Assembly: GCA_021817755.1 (NCBI GenBank)
Contig: JAKAGC010000225.1
Location: 1-6,647, forward strand
Length of the DNA: 6,647 bases
DNA from: Acidobacteriota bacterium
GTDB lineage: Bacteria; Acidobacteriota; Aminicenantia; UBA2199
Reading direction: 5' to 3'
Part shown: positions 5,799-6,647 of the stretch, in pieces
Position numbering within the stretch: position 1 is the stretch's first letter
How the letters are laid out: each line of letters begins with the position of its first letter
Program-made: the position numbers and the translations under genes
Notes under the pieces: generated by a model
Databases searched by the model: none
Told to the model about the DNA's origin: nothing
Seen by the model: only the letters and a program-made list of their open reading frames with translations

Positions 5799-6647
5799 AC
5801 TGGACGCTCTTCTTTTATTAAGTATTTGTATCGGGGCGTTTATAATGCCTTTCATTTGCAAGCGTTTATCCATTCCCTCTGCTGTTGGTGAGATATTCTT
5901 CGGACTCGGTGTCGGTCTTTTTTTTAAAAAAGAATTCCATGAAGCCAGTATAATAAAATATCTAGGAGAATTAGGTTTCATGCTGCTAATGTATCTCGCC
6001 GGTCTCGAAATTGATTTTGAAAAAATAAAACTAACTCCATTAAAAGAATTAATCCTATATACTGTATCCATATTATTAACGGTAGTATGCTCAATCGGAG
6101 CGATGTATATTTATCATTTTCCTCCTTTATATGCATTAATATTCATGACCACTGCCGTCGGATTACTATTCCCTGTATTGAAAGAGACTGGTTTCCTTGA
6201 GAAAGGTACGGGACAAATACTTTTGATTATCGGTAGTATTGGTGAGGTTATCAGCTTATTCGGATTTACAATTTTTATACTTTATTATAAAACCGGTTTT
6301 TCCTGGGATTCTTTACGGCATTTAGGTGAGATGGGAGCTTTTATCATTATAGCTTATATAATATTTAAGTTATTCCGGCTCGTAATCTGGTGGTTTCCCG
6401 GGCTTGTGCGTCCCTTTTTGCGCACCGGCGATCCAATGGAAAGCGGTATCCGTGCTAACTTTGTCAACTTGTTTGTGTTTGTTGCGTTAGCCGCACTTCT
6501 CAATATGGAATTAATTATCGGGGCGTTTCTCGGCGGAATAGATTTTGCATTGATTTTTAAAAAACGTACAGAAATTCAGCATAAGATAGGAAGTTTTGCT
6601 TATGGCTTCCTGATACCGGTTTTCTTTATTGAAGTCGGATTACGATT
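5791..6647 (+). CDS. CPA2/Kef-type monovalent cation:proton antiporter, 3' end missing
   Basis: The frame is open from the ATG at 5791 to the window edge (285 codons plus two bases). A short GGA lies 6 nt upstream, and the start overlaps the preceding stop by 8 nt, implying coupled translation. It is an integral inner-membrane protein that would exchange Na+ or K+ for H+. Family landmarks appear in order: IPSAVGEIFFGLGVG (28-42), LGFMLLMYLAGLEIDF (61-76), GLLFPVLKETGFLEKGTGQ (a loop before the core crossing helix), and IIGAFLGG (242-249) followed by FLIPVFFIEVGL (273-284). About eight to nine of the usual 12-13 membrane helices are inside the window. At the unwound helix where NapA-type antiporters carry DD and Kef proteins QD, this protein reads SIGEV (149-153), leaving Glu152 as the only acid. 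Whether a further RCK domain follows is not visible; the separate upstream RCK protein may make one unnecessary. The ion transported is unknown. Confidence 0.9.
   Translation, partial: MNKLDALLLLSICIGAFIMPFICKRLSIPSAVGEIFFGLGVGLFFKKEFHEASIIKYLGELGFMLLMYLAGLEIDFEKIKLTPLKELILYTVSILLTVVCSIGAMYIYHFPPLYALIFMTTAVGLLFPVLKETGFLEKGTGQILLIIGSIGEVISLFGFTIFILYYKTGFSWDSLRHLGEMGAFIIIAYIIFKLFRLVIWWFPGLVRPFLRTGDPMESGIRANFVNLFVFVALAALLNMELIIGAFLGGIDFALIFKKRTEIQHKIGSFAYGFLIPVFFIEVGLR

Noticed and set aside
5757..6071. 104-aa minus-strand ORF
   Set aside because: It is antisense to the 3' end of the RCK gene and the antiporter start, both of which show clear family motifs.

Overview
The window is low-GC (by eye about 40% G+C), densely coded bacterial DNA. 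It carries two divergently transcribed gene groups on either side of a 199-nt intergenic region (4178-4376). There are six protein genes, two of which run off the window edges. I see no RNA gene, CRISPR array, transposase or prophage gene. Membrane transport, a PTS EIIA-type domain and exported thioredoxin-fold proteins fit many Gram-negative-type phyla. The taxon cannot be fixed from this sequence; a spirochaete or an uncultured FCB-group lineage such as Cloacimonadota would be compatible, but this is a guess.

Leftward group, read from 4177 down to 1. First is a 236-aa protein that fuses an excisionase/MerR-type helix-turn-helix to a nitrogen-PTS-like EIIA domain. It overlaps by an ATGA junction a 572-aa ClC-family chloride transporter with a C-terminal CBS pair. 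After a 96-nt gap with its own candidate promoter come a 197-aa membrane-anchored protein of unknown function and, 13 nt further on, an exported thioredoxin-fold protein with a long helical C-terminal half, cut by the left edge.

Rightward group, from 4377 to the right edge. A 473-aa soluble protein has an RCK (TrkA_N/TrkA_C) N-terminal half and a C-terminal region resembling a universal stress protein. It overlaps by 8 nt a CPA2/Kef-type monovalent cation:proton antiporter that is cut at the right edge.

The intergenic region holds two convincing back-to-back sigma70-type promoters. A perfect 15-bp palindrome fills most of the spacer of the leftward promoter and is a good operator candidate. 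Taken together, the central four genes look like an ion-homeostasis module: an anion transporter and a cation/H+ antiporter, each paired with a regulatory protein (EIIA plus HTH for one, RCK plus Usp-like for the other). The idea that the two halves are co-regulated is inference from layout and from known links between EIIA-Ntr and K+ transport in enterobacteria.
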